A stretch of DNA of 64,000 nt. Source: an uncultured Clostridia bacterium. Its GTDB lineage: Bacteria; Bacillota; Clostridia; Christensenellales; UBA1242. Where the stretch lies: contig CALWPF010000003.1 in NCBI GenBank assembly GCA_944383355.1, forward strand, positions 1 to 64,000, written 5' to 3'. This document shows, piece after piece, positions 26,845-36,530 of the stretch. Every line of letters begins with the position of its first letter. The stretch's first letter is position 1. The translations under genes were made by a program, and so were the position numbers. Below the pieces are notes generated by a model. It had not been told where the DNA came from. It did no database searches and saw nothing but the letters and a program-made list of their open reading frames with translations.

Positions 26845-26875
26845 CAAAAAATAGAGATAACTTATCTCTATTTAA
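26845..26875 (-). terminator. Intrinsic terminator of spoIVA
   Basis: AAATAGAGATAA/TTATCTCTATTT perfect stem with T6 on the minus strand, about 55 bases after the stop. Confidence 0.85.
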
Positions 26876-26928
26876 AAAAATTTTAAAGCATTCAAAAAGT
26901 TAAAGCATGTTTTGATAAACAAAAAATC

Positions 26929-28410
26929 TTACAATAATATACAAATAATACCACCCTTACCCTCATTAACTATACGGGTTAGTGTCTTTCGCATTTTCTT
27001 TTGAGCCTCTAGTGGCATCGCATTTATCTTACTACTCAACCCCTCACTCATTAACTGTTGCATAGACTTTCCAAACATATTTGTTCCCCAAATTCCCGCA
27101 GGATTCTCTTGACTCTCTGTATTCAGATATTCCACCAAATCTCTAGACTGTTGCTCGCTACCTACCATAGGATTTATCTCTGTCTCAATGTCTACTCTCA
27201 TTATGTGCAAGCTAGGTGCTGTCGCACGCAATTTTACACCCCAACGATTACTACCCTGCTTTACCAATGTAGGCTCATCAAATACCATATCCTCTAGCGC
27301 AGGTTGCACTACACCATAACCATATTCCTCAACGTTATCTAAAGCGTCCTTTAATTTGTCATAATGCTTTTTTGCCTCTGCTAGAGAACGAATATGAGCG
27401 ACCAACTCAAAATCATTTGCAATCTGCATACCACACTGGTTGCTCAATACCTCATAAAATAATCCCGACTTTGGTATCAGGTCATAGATTATTTTACCTT
27501 TGCCCAACTCTACACTGGACACCACCAACGGCTCAAAACGTTCACTTTCCTCAAATAATGTAGTAGTTTTGTCAAAGTCTCCTATCTTTGTCGCTGTACC
27601 TGTCACCTTATCCATTTCTCTAACTATCTCGGTAATTATCTCATTGTCAAAAGGCAAGGCAGTAAGCCAATCAGGCATTTTTAACTCCACTCCAACAATT
27701 GGAAACTCTTGCAAAATTTCATCAAACGTATCCGCCACATCTTTTTCGGTCAATTCACTAGCATTCAAAGCCAAAACACCCACCGCATATTTGTCATGAA
27801 GAGATTTGACTAATTCCCGTGTTTCATTAGAGCGTGGTTTTGCACTATTAACTACCACTACAAAGGGCTTTTGTTCCTCTTTTAACTCTCTAACCAATCT
27901 CTCCTCTGCTGGCACAAAATTCTCACGCTGAATATCTCCAAAACTACCATCAGTAGTCATTAAAATCGCCACTGTAGAATGCTCTGCCACTACCTTGTGT
28001 GTCCCAATCTCAGCAGCTTTTTCAAAAGGCATAGCATCTTCGCTCCAAGGAGTCTTTACCATTCGAGGTTTATTGTCTTGGATATGCCCTGTAGCACCAT
28101 TTACAAGATACCCCACACAATCTATCAACCTCACATTTGCCATTACAGAATTACCCAAATCCACACGAACCGATTCTGCTGGCACAAATTTAGGTTGAGT
28201 TGTCATAATTGCACTACCATCAGCAGATTGAGGTAGCTCATCTACTGCACAAGCACGCAGATTATCATTTGACATATTAGGTAAGACAAATTTTTGCATA
28301 AACTGTGTTATGAAAGTAGATTTTCCTACCCTAACAGGCCCCACCACTCCAACATATAGATCACCATTAGTACGAGTGGCAATATCCTGATATATACTAT
28401 TATTATCCAT
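26929..28410 (-). CDS. spoIVA: Stage IV sporulation protein A
   Basis: Cytoskeletal ATPase that polymerises on the forespore surface and forms the base layer of the spore coat. The 493-residue protein has the family N-terminus with Walker A GPVRVGKST (24-32), the DTxG-type switch replaced by RLIDCVGYLV, and the conserved C-terminal end KGGIICILL. ATG 28410 has AAGGAG six bases upstream; the longer frame from 28443 is not supported. Expected to be under mother-cell sigma-E control; sigE lies in the same window. It sits directly after ftsZ, separated by a terminator. Confidence 0.97.
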   Translation of the reverse strand: MDNNSIYQDIATRTNGDLYVGVVGPVRVGKSTFITQFMQKFVLPNMSNDNLRACAVDELPQSADGSAIMTTQPKFVPAESVRVDLGNSVMANVRLIDCVGYLVNGATGHIQDNKPRMVKTPWSEDAMPFEKAAEIGTHKVVAEHSTVAILMTTDGSFGDIQRENFVPAEERLVRELKEEQKPFVVVVNSAKPRSNETRELVKSLHDKYAVGVLALNASELTEKDVADTFDEILQEFPIVGVELKMPDWLTALPFDNEIITEIVREMDKVTGTATKIGDFDKTTTLFEESERFEPLVVSSVELGKGKIIYDLIPKSGLFYEVLSNQCGMQIANDFELVAHIRSLAEAKKHYDKLKDALDNVEEYGYGVVQPALEDMVFDEPTLVKQGSNRWGVKLRATAPSLHIMRVDIETEINPMVGSEQQSRDLVEYLNTESQENPAGIWGTNMFGKSMQQLMSEGLSSKINAMPLEAQKKMRKTLTRIVNEGKGGIICILL

Positions 28411-28477
28411 AATTTGCTCCTTAAAAAACTTTGTAGATACCACAATATATGAGCGAATACCAATAATTATGAATAAT

Positions 28478-28510
28478 AAAAAAATAAAACACAGGCAGTA
28501 CCTGTGAGTT
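28478..28510 (-). terminator. Intrinsic terminator of ftsZ
   Basis: CACAGG/CCTGTG stem with five-base loop and a long T-rich tract on the minus strand, right after the stop. Confidence 0.85.
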
Positions 28511-28515
28511 ATTTA

Positions 28516-29772
28516 TTACTTACGATTGTTACGAAGTTTGCGCAAAAATGGAGGAATATCATCTTCGTCAATCTCCATTCTGGAAGTCATATTGTCTCTA
28601 CGAGAGCTTGCCCCTATCTCACGACCGCTATTAGCACTCTCTGCCAATTCTCTTTCTTCCTCATCATATGAGCTAGGACTCACTTTGCCACTTTGGATAC
28701 GCTTAGCCAAAAACTCAGCATACTTCTCTTGAGAATGTGCCTCATCATTGTCCTCTGTTTCCTCAGAGTCCTCAGCCTTTTGTGCATCTGCACTATCGCC
28801 TTGGAAACCTGTAGCAATTACAGTAATCTCTACAGCGTCTTCCAAAGACTCATCTACACTAGCACCAAAGATGATATTACAGTTTGGGTCAACTATATCA
28901 CGCATCAAATCAGCAGCCTCGTGGACTTGGTCTATCGGCAAGTCAAGACCTCCCTTGACATTAAAGATAATGCCAGTAGCGCCCTCAATGGTAGTCTCCA
29001 ATAATGGACTGGATACTGCTTGACTCAATGCTTCAAAAATCTTGCGCTCACCCTTTGCTCTACCAATACCCATGTGTGCTAGACCTTTATTTTTCATAGT
29101 GGTACGCACATCAGCAAAATCTAGATTAATCAGAGCATTCTCAATAATCAAATTGGATATACCTTGTACACCTTGACGCAATACATCATCTGCGTACCTA
29201 AAAGTATCCACGATACCAGTTCCCTTTGGTACCAACTTGAATAATTTTTCGTTAGGAATAATAACAAGCGCATCTACAACTTGACTCAACGCCTCAATAC
29301 CACGCTCAGCGTTCTCCATACGCTTGCGTCCCTCAAAATTGAATGGTTTGGTAACAACAGCTATAGTCAAAATTTCTTTTTCTCTAGCAATACTAGCAAT
29401 TAGAGGCGCAGCACCTGTACCAGTACCTCCTCCCATACCAGCAGTAACAAACACCAAATCAGCATCGTTTAACGCCTGATTGAGCTCCTCATAGTTTTCC
29501 TCTGCCGCCTTAAAACCGATCTCAGGGTCAGCTCCTGCGCCCCAACCACGAGTCAACTTAATACCTATCTGAATACGATAATCAGCTTTGCTCACTTGCA
29601 AGGACTGTTTGTCGGTATTCACAGCAATAAACTCAACACCATTTACACCAGCGTTAATCATACGGTTGACAGCATTGCTACCACCACCACCGACACCAAT
29701 AACCTTTATCTTTACAACAGGATTAACCTGACTCTGTGCTTGGTAACCGTTGTTACTATTGTAAGTATCCAT
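28516..29772 (-). CDS. ftsZ: Cell division protein FtsZ
   Basis: Tubulin-like GTPase that forms the division ring and, in sporulation, the polar septum. It has [11 protein letters not shown], the tubulin signature GGGTGTG (114-120), NTDKQSL and a conserved C-terminal peptide DIPPFLRK that binds FtsA and other anchors. ATG 29772 (418 residues) has GGAGG five bases before it, inside an alternative upstream start at 29784, so 29772 is preferred. It follows ftsA by 20 bases. Confidence 0.98.
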   Translation of the reverse strand: MDTYNSNNGYQAQSQVNPVVKIKVIGVGGGGSNAVNRMINAGVNGVEFIAVNTDKQSLQVSKADYRIQIGIKLTRGWGAGADPEIGFKAAEENYEELNQALNDADLVFVTAGMGGGTGTGAAPLIASIAREKEILTIAVVTKPFNFEGRKRMENAERGIEALSQVVDALVIIPNEKLFKLVPKGTGIVDTFRYADDVLRQGVQGISNLIIENALINLDFADVRTTMKNKGLAHMGIGRAKGERKIFEALSQAVSSPLLETTIEGATGIIFNVKGGLDLPIDQVHEAADLMRDIVDPNCNIIFGASVDESLEDAVEITVIATGFQGDSADAQKAEDSEETEDNDEAHSQEKYAEFLAKRIQSGKVSPSSYDEEERELAESANSGREIGASSRRDNMTSRMEIDEDDIPPFLRKLRNNRK

Positions 29773-29792
29773 ATCTTCCTCCATAACAATCT

Positions 29793-30950
29793 CTATTTTT
29801 TGAAGATTTTTAAGAAAATCAAAGTGCTACCCTTGCTCTGTTTGAGAGCTAAATCTAACAAGCCCAAAATACCAGATGCGTGAGGTTTATCCAACTGTGG
29901 TACAGGTGGTACTATTACCTTGACGTCTTTATTGAGTATTTTTTGTAGCAAATCTCTAGCGCCCTTCACATAACACAGCCCACCACCGGTAATATGAATA
30001 GGTATGTAACTAGGGTACTCAAACTGGCTATCATCAAGACACTTTTGTACCATTTTTGCAATCTGCACCACCCTGCTAGAAGCAACAGCATTGGCTAATC
30101 CTGCATCAATCTTGTATGGCTGATTGTCCACAATGACCTCGTAGTAATCACCTTTTTCTGGCTGATAAGACAAGACAATCTTACGCTTTAACGCCTCAGC
30201 CACAGCAAACGGAATATCAAAGTTCTCCACGAGGTCAGCCACTATGTGTCCGCCCCCCAACGAAAAACTGCGCAAAGATACCAAGCCATCACCCATCACT
30301 ATACTAACGCTAGTTGTTAAATAACCTGTATCAACCAGTATTGCACAAGAGTCCCTCTCACTAGGTGTAAATAGGTATAATGCCTCACTCAATGGCTCAC
30401 AAACAAAATCAACATAACCTATCCTCAATGGGCGCAAAATCTCTGAAATAGTTGTAATAAAGCCACGCTCCCCCAGGCAAAAGCTAAGCATCGCAGTAAT
30501 CTTGGTCGTCACGACTCCCTTTGGCTCAATTATACGCCTGTTGTCATCTAACGCAAAGTATATAGGACTACGATTAACCACCATATGTGTAGTACTACTA
30601 CCAAAGTCGTCTGCCTCAGCGAATAAATCCTCAACATCACGCTCACTAATCCTATGCTTTTTAGGAAAGGAATGTGAGACACTACGAACTGCATTCACAC
30701 AAAACTCAGCAGGTATACCTACATAGAGATGAGTGATCTTGCATCTAGCATTATTTTCGGCGGTAGCCAACACTGTACGCACACAATTATTTAACTCATC
30801 AGGGCACAAAAATTCGCCGTCCATAAACCCTGAATAATTAACCTCACCAAAGCCTCTAATATCAAATGTATTGTTTATCCCTCTGTCACCGATAATAGCA
30901 GAGATACGACTGGTACCAAACTCCAATACCGCAACATTTCTCCTTGCCAT
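29793..30950 (-). CDS. ftsA: Cell division protein FtsA
   Basis: Actin-like ATPase that ties FtsZ filaments to the membrane. The 385 residues show the actin-fold phosphate loops ([15 protein letters not shown] near the start, [15 protein letters not shown] in the middle), [12 protein letters not shown], and a C-terminal amphipathic membrane-binding segment (LIFLKIFKK). The first loop has EFGTS where DIGTS is common. AAGGAGG lies eight bases before ATG 30950. Operon with ftsZ; separated from ftsQ by a terminator. Confidence 0.94.
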   Translation of the reverse strand: MARRNVAVLEFGTSRISAIIGDRGINNTFDIRGFGEVNYSGFMDGEFLCPDELNNCVRTVLATAENNARCKITHLYVGIPAEFCVNAVRSVSHSFPKKHRISERDVEDLFAEADDFGSSTTHMVVNRSPIYFALDDNRRIIEPKGVVTTKITAMLSFCLGERGFITTISEILRPLRIGYVDFVCEPLSEALYLFTPSERDSCAILVDTGYLTTSVSIVMGDGLVSLRSFSLGGGHIVADLVENFDIPFAVAEALKRKIVLSYQPEKGDYYEVIVDNQPYKIDAGLANAVASSRVVQIAKMVQKCLDDSQFEYPSYIPIHITGGGLCYVKGARDLLQKILNKDVKVIVPPVPQLDKPHASGILGLLDLALKQSKGSTLIFLKIFKK

Positions 30951-31060
30951 ATCTTGCGCCTCCTTCATCAGTATACTCGAGAAGATTAAACAATTCAGGG
31001 ATATATGATTATTATAGTTTATTTAAAATACCAAGTCAAACAAAAATAAATATATTTATA

Positions 31061-31091
31061 AAAAAAGATGCAAATTTATACATTTGCATCT
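31061..31091 (-). terminator. Intrinsic terminator of the murA-ftsQ unit
   Basis: GATGCAAAT/ATTTGCATC perfect stem and T6 on the minus strand, about 15 bases after the ftsQ stop. Confidence 0.85.
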
Positions 31092-31106
31092 AGGCATTTT
31101 GTATTT

Positions 31107-31880
31107 TTATGCAAGATACCTAGCCTCGATTAATGACTGCTCATTTTTGAATACATAAATACTCCCTTTTGAGTATTCATTTGGCTCCAAATCTTCCAAT
31201 TTCCCCAAAGCCGCAGAAACTTTTGTATTAGTATAATAGGAGCTGTTGAGAATCTCTATATCCACGCCCAAATATGTGTGCATAGTCAAAACATCACCCA
31301 CGACCTCTACATCATGGATAAGAGCCTTGAGACCAACTAAATCCATACCGCTTGCCTCAAAAGCATCTACCAATCCAACATAATCTACAAAATCTTGCTC
31401 TGGTACAAAATCACCTATGTTGTAACCTGTAGTATCAAAACTAGACCTGCCTTGTATCAATATACAATCTACAGCTCCTCCCTGATACTCACCTTGGCCC
31501 TCTCTCAATACTTTAAATTCCTCATCTAATATTAGATAGCGATCATCGTCTTGAATGCAGTATACTTCCTCTCGCTCCATTAAATGGATACGAATATTGT
31601 TAGGCCAAACCACTTCATAAGATAACACCTTTAGATATGGATCACTCTGCTCTATATTTTGTATATAGCGTTGTCTATCCAAAGTAAAAATACTCTGATT
31701 GTTTGACATACCACTATCCTTGACCACTTTTTCTACTGTAATTGTGGCACATTTGTTGGGAGTATTGTACCAAACCAATTCGACTGTACCAACACAAAAT
31801 ACAGCACTCGCCAACACAACTAACAGCACTAATACAAATAATACCAGCAACACTATAGCCAGCGCCTTGTTTTTTTGCAT
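31107..31880 (-). CDS. ftsQ: Cell division protein FtsQ/DivIB
   Basis: Bitopic membrane protein of the divisome core. The 257 residues start with a short cytoplasmic basic stretch, one membrane helix (about 6-30), then a POTRA domain (VEKVVKDSGMSNNQSIFTLDRQ) and the FtsQ beta domain (IRIHLMEREEVYCIQDDDRYLILDEE). GGAGGAG lies three bases before ATG 31880. It starts 22 bases after the murA stop, the order murA-ftsQ being common in Bacillota division clusters. Confidence 0.92.
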   Translation of the reverse strand: MQKNKALAIVLLVLFVLVLLVVLASAVFCVGTVELVWYNTPNKCATITVEKVVKDSGMSNNQSIFTLDRQRYIQNIEQSDPYLKVLSYEVVWPNNIRIHLMEREEVYCIQDDDRYLILDEEFKVLREGQGEYQGGAVDCILIQGRSSFDTTGYNIGDFVPEQDFVDYVGLVDAFEASGMDLVGLKALIHDVEVVGDVLTMHTYLGVDIEILNSSYYTNTKVSAALGKLEDLEPNEYSKGSIYVFKNEQSLIEARYLA

Positions 31881-31902
31881 GGACTCCTCCCCCCTAACAA
31901 AA

Positions 31903-33156
31903 CTATATCCTTTGTATGTCAGCACCTAGCTCACTCAAAGTTTGCTCAATATGCCTATACCCCCTGTCAATATGCCAAATATCATTTACTGTAGTATATC
32001 CTCGTGCGACCAGTCCCGCAAGTACCAACGCAACTCCTCCACGCAAATCACTAGCATAGACACTTGCGCCCTGTAACTCTCTTACTCCACTAACAAACGC
32101 AGTCCTATCACGCACCACTACATTGGCACCCATTTTAATTAACTCGGGCACATATTTGTATCTAGCCTCAAATAAATTTTCCCTTATGACACTATTACCT
32201 CTACATATAGTAGCCATGGTTAAAATTTGTGCCTGCAAATCTGTAGGAAAACCTGGGTAAGGCAAAGTCTCCACAAACCCAAAGCATTTTCTTTTGCCAC
32301 TTGCCCTTAGTATGATTTTATCACCTTTTGTATCAACTTTGCAACTACTTTTAATCAATTTATCAATAAGAGCTTGTAGCAAATATGGCTCACAACCAAC
32401 CACGCTTATCTCCCCACCAGTCATAGCCCCAGCGATAAGATAAGTGCCCGCTATTATCCTATCTGCAATTGGTGTAAAAATAGTACCATGCAGCTGATCT
32501 ACGCTTTCTATTGTTATAGTGCTAGTACCAGCTCCTTTGACTTTCCCTCCCATTGCATTTATAAAATTTTGCAAATCCTCTATCTCAGGTTCTTTTGCTG
32601 CATTATGTATTATCGTCTTTCTTTTTTTACCCACAGTACTTGCCATTATCAAATTTTCGGTAGCCCCAACACTAGGATAATCTAGATACACCTCACCTCC
32701 ATGAATACGACTAGCATCACAATTAATTAAACCATGAGATTCTTGTATATCTACACCCAAATCTCGTAAACCTTTGAGGTGTAAATCAATTGGCCTTAGC
32801 CCTATATCACAACCACCAGGATAAGAAACTCTCGCCTTGCCAAAACGTCCTAACAATGCCCCCAAGGCAAAGATACTAGAACGTATCACCTTAGCCAAAT
32901 CAGGTGCAATAAAGTATTTTGTAGTAGTACTATTATCTATAATTAAATTATCGCCATCTACTATTACCCCCGCCCCCAAGTCAGCTAAAATATGACACAT
33001 GTTGCGTATATCTGTATAATCAGGATTATTATGTATAATACACCTCTCGGGACACAATAAAGTACTAGCTAAAATAGGTAAAATAGAATTTTTGGCTTTG
33101 TCAACTACAACTTCTCCATTTAGTTGTTTGCCACCATTTATTATTAGTTTTTCGAT
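31903..33156 (-). CDS. murA: UDP-N-acetylglucosamine 1-carboxyvinyltransferase, apparent ATC start
   Basis: First committed enzyme of peptidoglycan synthesis; it transfers enolpyruvate to UDP-GlcNAc and is the fosfomycin target. Key residues are present: AKN (Lys 22, Asn 23), the flexible loop PGGCDIGLRP with the catalytic Cys at about 116, and DLHLKGL. The normal family start MEK.I..GG aligns exactly with an ATC codon at 33156 (IEKLIINGG), which stands seven bases after a strong AAAGGAGG. The only in-frame standard-type start upstream is TTG at 33183, which has no Shine-Dalgarno and would translate the ribosome-binding site. I therefore annotate from 33156. Operon with ftsQ. Confidence 0.92.
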   Translation of the reverse strand: MEKLIINGGKQLNGEVVVDKAKNSILPILASTLLCPERCIIHNNPDYTDIRNMCHILADLGAGVIVDGDNLIIDNSTTTKYFIAPDLAKVIRSSIFALGALLGRFGKARVSYPGGCDIGLRPIDLHLKGLRDLGVDIQESHGLINCDASRIHGGEVYLDYPSVGATENLIMASTVGKKRKTIIHNAAKEPEIEDLQNFINAMGGKVKGAGTSTITIESVDQLHGTIFTPIADRIIAGTYLIAGAMTGGEISVVGCEPYLLQALIDKLIKSSCKVDTKGDKIILRASGKRKCFGFVETLPYPGFPTDLQAQILTMATICRGNSVIRENLFEARYKYVPELIKMGANVVVRDRTAFVSGVRELQGASVYASDLRGGVALVLAGLVARGYTTVNDIWHIDRGYRHIEQTLSELGADIQRI

Positions 33157-33184
33157 TTGTTTTCCTCCTTTTGCATATGACAAA

Positions 33185-33226
33185 AATAAAATATCCCCTA
33201 TCTAGTATCATATGGGGATATTTTTT
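33185..33226 (-). terminator. Terminator-like hairpin in the murA leader
   Basis: ATATCCCC/GGGGATAT stem with T-rich tail on the minus strand. It lies between a good promoter (33244-33272) and the murA ribosome-binding site, so it may act as an attenuator instead of ending plsY, which has its own hairpin at 33384-33416. Confidence 0.75.
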
Positions 33227-33243
33227 AGTTTGTTACCGATATA

Positions 33244-33272
33244 AAGATATGTTTTTTAATTAAATCAATCAA
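33244..33272 (-). promoter_or_regulatory. Sigma-A promoter candidate for murA
   Basis: On the minus strand TTGATT (33267-33272), a 17-base spacer and TATCTT (33244-33249). Transcription would start near 33237, upstream of the leader hairpin. Confidence 0.55.
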
Positions 33273-33383
33273 CAATATAGTCCTAAATAAAAACATTTAA
33301 TTATCAAGTCAACACGTAGAAGTAAAGCCAAATTATCAACAAAAAACGCATAGGTTATAACCTTTGAAATTGGACTAATATTA

Positions 33384-33416
33384 AAAGGATAGCATTTTGA
33401 CTCCCGCTATCCTCTT
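33384..33416 (-). terminator. Intrinsic terminator of plsY
   Basis: GGATAGC/GCTATCC stem followed by TTTT on the minus strand, about 45 bases after the plsY stop. The remaining 33157-33457 sequence holds the murA promoter and leader hairpin and no gene. Confidence 0.75.
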
Positions 33417-33457
33417 TCGTTGGTTTGGAAACTTACTGACTAAAAATGTGCCTTTTG

Positions 33458-34318
33458 TTATTTTGAATCTTTGTCATCATCAGATTTTTTGTACAAGCTA
33501 AACTTCCATACATTAGTCAGTTTTGGTCTCTTTGCCTTACGATAAGCACGCTTAGCCTGTTTATAATGAGCCTTAGCACTTTTCTTTGCCTGCCTTAGTT
33601 CTGCCCTCTCCTCTTTCTTCTCCATTTTGATTTCTATCTTCTCGGCTTTTTCCTCAGACCGTTCATCTCGCTTTGCTTGCCTTTTTTTGTCTTTAAATAT
33701 TTTAGCCTGGATATTGGTCTCACGCTCTTGTCCCAACAATAATCTCTCAATATTTGCCCGATGAGCAAACCATGTCAAAGCCCATATGCCAAAGGTTAAC
33801 AAACTAACGGCTAGATTCGGCTCTGGCATGGTCAAATTTTCGTAGACAACTATTACTGTAGTCAACAGCAATGAAGCGACAGAAACATATTTAAAAAACC
33901 ATACATAAATAAATAAAATTACAAAAGTAATAAGCGTGACTATAGGTTGGGCAACCAAAAATACTCCCATACTAGTAGATATACCTTTACCGCCCTTAAA
34001 CTTGTAAATAACAGGGAATATATGTCCTATTACTGCGGCTAAACCACAAGCGTACAAGCCTATCCTATTATCTGGAAATGTGGCAGCAAGTGCAAAATAC
34101 CCTATTAGTGCCGCAATCACACCCTTTAGGGCATCGAGGACCAAAGTAAGATATCCCATTTTGGCACCCATCGTGCGATACATATTGGTAGCGCCGAGAT
34201 TACCAGAGCCAGATTTGCTAAGATCTACTTTGTTTTTCCTTGACAATATTCTACCAAAATTGATGTTACCAATAAAATAACTTACCACTATTAAAATTGC
34301 CAACAACCAATAATTCAT
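33458..34318 (-). CDS. plsY: Acyl-phosphate:glycerol-3-phosphate acyltransferase with charged C-terminal extension
   Basis: Membrane acyltransferase for the first step of phospholipid synthesis. The first 200 residues have five membrane segments and the three PlsY loops: SGSGNLGATNMYRTMG, GHIFPVIYKFKGGKG and a later Ala/Trp-rich segment. Typical PlsY ends near residue 200-215; here about 80 further residues follow that are strongly basic and charged (KRQAKRDERSEEKAEK type) and probably cytoplasmic and helical. GGAG lies six bases before the ATG. It starts three bases after der, so the two are co-transcribed. Confidence 0.95.
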   Translation of the reverse strand: MNYWLLAILIVVSYFIGNINFGRILSRKNKVDLSKSGSGNLGATNMYRTMGAKMGYLTLVLDALKGVIAALIGYFALAATFPDNRIGLYACGLAAVIGHIFPVIYKFKGGKGISTSMGVFLVAQPIVTLITFVILFIYVWFFKYVSVASLLLTTVIVVYENLTMPEPNLAVSLLTFGIWALTWFAHRANIERLLLGQERETNIQAKIFKDKKRQAKRDERSEEKAEKIEIKMEKKEERAELRQAKKSAKAHYKQAKRAYRKAKRPKLTNVWKFSLYKKSDDDKDSK

Positions 34319-34321
34319 CTC

Positions 34322-35641
34322 TTACTCCTTTGACTTTTTGCGCAAAAGTATGCGTATAGGTGTACCCTCAAAATTTTTTGCTTTCCTCAAGCTATTTTCT
34401 AAATATCTCATATAACTAAAATGCATCAGATCTGGATTGTTTACAAATAAAGCAAAAGTAGGAGGACAAACAGCAACCTGGGTAGCATAATTAATCTTCA
34501 ATCTATGTCCAGCCTTACTAGGCGGCTCTGATGAAAATATGGCATCTTGAATTATTTCATTTAATAATCCAGTAGGTATACGAGTATTTGCATGCTCATA
34601 AACATACTCTACTGATTCCATAATTTTACCAAAGCGTGTTCCCTCCAATGCACTAACATATACTACTACAAAATAGCTCATAAACTTTAGGTCATTTTGG
34701 AGTTTTTGTTTGTATACATTGACAGTATGACTATCTTTTTCGACCAAATCCCATTTGTTGTACACGATCACACTTGGTTTACCCTGCTCATGAATGTAGC
34801 CCAGCACTCTAACATCTTGCTCAGTTATCTCATCTGACGCATCCAATACATACAATACAATATCCGCTCGACGAATAGCAGCCAAAGAGCGCATTACACT
34901 ATAACCCTCAATTGATGAATAATCAATCTTATTTTTTCGCCTAATACCCGCAGTATCTATTATTGTATAGTCTTTTCCATTATACCGGAATGGTGCATCT
35001 ATACTATCCCTAGTAGTCCCCGCTATTGGACTAACTACCACACGCTCTTCACCTAATAATCTATTGGTAATGCTACTCTTACCCGCATTAGGTCTACCTA
35101 CTATGGCAATTTTTGTACGATTCTCCTCATCTATAGGGGCAACTTTGGCTGACAATTTAGCAACTACCGCATCCAAAACATCAGCAACACCCAATCCATG
35201 ACTACAACTCATACCTATAGGTTCACCCAAGCCCAACTCATAAAATGCTAATAAATCCTCACCACGCAAATTATCCATTTTGTTTACAGCTAGCACTATT
35301 GGTTTTTTACTCTTGCGCAACAACATAGCAACATGTTGATCATCAGGAGTAACGCCCTGCTTGCCATCTATAATAAAGACAACCACATCAGCAACATCTA
35401 TAGCCAACTGAGCCTGCATCAGTATATACTTTTGCCATTCATTATCGAGATTGGGCTCTATGCCACCAGTGTCAATCAAGGTCATTGCATGACCAGCCCA
35501 ATCAGTATCACAATATACTCGGTCTCTAGTCACACCAGGAGTGTCCTCCACAATACTGACACGCTTACCTATGACTCTATTAAAAAATGATGACTTCCCC
35601 ACATTGGGCTTACCTACTATAGCGACAACAGGTTTGTACAT
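34322..35641 (-). CDS. der: Ribosome assembly GTPase Der (EngA)
   Basis: GTPase with two tandem G domains needed for 50S assembly. The first P-loop is GKPNVGKS (10-17), the second GRPNAGKS (182-189); both have DTxG (DTGG, DTAG) and NKxD (NKMD, NKWD) motifs, and a KH-like domain ends the protein at residue 439. GGAGGT lies nine bases upstream of ATG 35641. First gene of der-plsY, an order seen widely in Bacillota. Confidence 0.98.
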   Translation of the reverse strand: MYKPVVAIVGKPNVGKSSFFNRVIGKRVSIVEDTPGVTRDRVYCDTDWAGHAMTLIDTGGIEPNLDNEWQKYILMQAQLAIDVADVVVFIIDGKQGVTPDDQHVAMLLRKSKKPIVLAVNKMDNLRGEDLLAFYELGLGEPIGMSCSHGLGVADVLDAVVAKLSAKVAPIDEENRTKIAIVGRPNAGKSSITNRLLGEERVVVSPIAGTTRDSIDAPFRYNGKDYTIIDTAGIRRKNKIDYSSIEGYSVMRSLAAIRRADIVLYVLDASDEITEQDVRVLGYIHEQGKPSVIVYNKWDLVEKDSHTVNVYKQKLQNDLKFMSYFVVVYVSALEGTRFGKIMESVEYVYEHANTRIPTGLLNEIIQDAIFSSEPPSKAGHRLKINYATQVAVCPPTFALFVNNPDLMHFSYMRYLENSLRKAKNFEGTPIRILLRKKSKE

Positions 35642-35875
35642 GATCGCTCGACCTCCAAATTACTTAATGCTTAATATTATTTACTAGTTTAGCACAAATC
35701 AAAAAAACAATCAACAATTAATTCTCACTATATAAAATAAGTGTAACTTTACAAAGTAAATATGCCCCCTAATTTATATGAACAAAAGAATAGCACTAAA
35801 CTATTCGCAAAATATTACTTAGGTAACAAAACAAAATATGCATAGTACCATCAAAATCCCCAATTATAAAAGCAA

Positions 35876-35902
35876 AAAGTGCATAGTACTATGCACTTTA
35901 AT
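35876..35902 (-). terminator. Intrinsic terminator of nrdR
   Basis: AAAGTGCATA/TATGCACTTT near-perfect palindrome, about 20 bases after the nrdR stop; the remaining gap to der shows no gene. Confidence 0.8.
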
Positions 35903-35920
35903 AATATTGCATCAAATAAA

Positions 35921-36424
35921 TTATTTTGTATCGTGCTCTATCTCTGCACTCTTATTTTGCTTGCGATGTTTGCTCTCTTGAGTAAAATCATTGAGCAATT
36001 CCACAAAATTACTGATATCAGTAAACTGTCTATAAACTGATGCAAATCTTATATAAGCAACCTCATCAACTTTTTTTAGTTGTTGCATTACAGCCTCACC
36101 TATGCGCTGTGAAGATATCTCTTGAGCCAAAGAGTTGTAAACCTCTTTCTCTACATTGAGAACCATCTGCTCTATTTGATTAATGGTCACAGGTCGCTTT
36201 TCACACGCCTTTATGATACCACGCCTAATTTTTTCTCTATCAAATGCCTGCCTACTACCATCTTTTTTTACCACCAGAATTGGTATAGTCTCATACTCCT
36301 CAAAAGTAGTAAAACGTTTACCACAATTTATACATTCTCTACGCCTGCGAACAGTCAAATAATCATCAGACGTACGACTATCTATTACTTTGCTATCAAC
36401 ACAGCCACAATATTTACATTTCAT
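35921..36424 (-). CDS. nrdR: Transcriptional repressor NrdR
   Basis: Zinc- and ATP-cone-containing repressor of ribonucleotide reductase genes. The N-terminal zinc ribbon has CKYCG and CINCGKRF, followed by RFTTFEEYE and an ATP-cone (KKDGSRQAFDREKIRRGI). ATG 36424 begins MKCKYCG, the universal NrdR start; AGAGGTG lies 12 bases upstream. The C-terminus has a short charged extension of about 20 residues beyond the ATP-cone. No NrdR box was searched for in the window since no nrd gene is here. Confidence 0.96.
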   Translation of the reverse strand: MKCKYCGCVDSKVIDSRTSDDYLTVRRRRECINCGKRFTTFEEYETIPILVVKKDGSRQAFDREKIRRGIIKACEKRPVTINQIEQMVLNVEKEVYNSLAQEISSQRIGEAVMQQLKKVDEVAYIRFASVYRQFTDISNFVELLNDFTQESKHRKQNKSAEIEHDTK

Positions 36425-36530
36425 AAGTAAAAACACCTCTACCTTATCAACACTAGTTTACTAAAAAATAGTGATATTGTAAAGTATTTACAAAAAACTA
36501 TACCAATTTTGTAATCTATGCACAATCATC

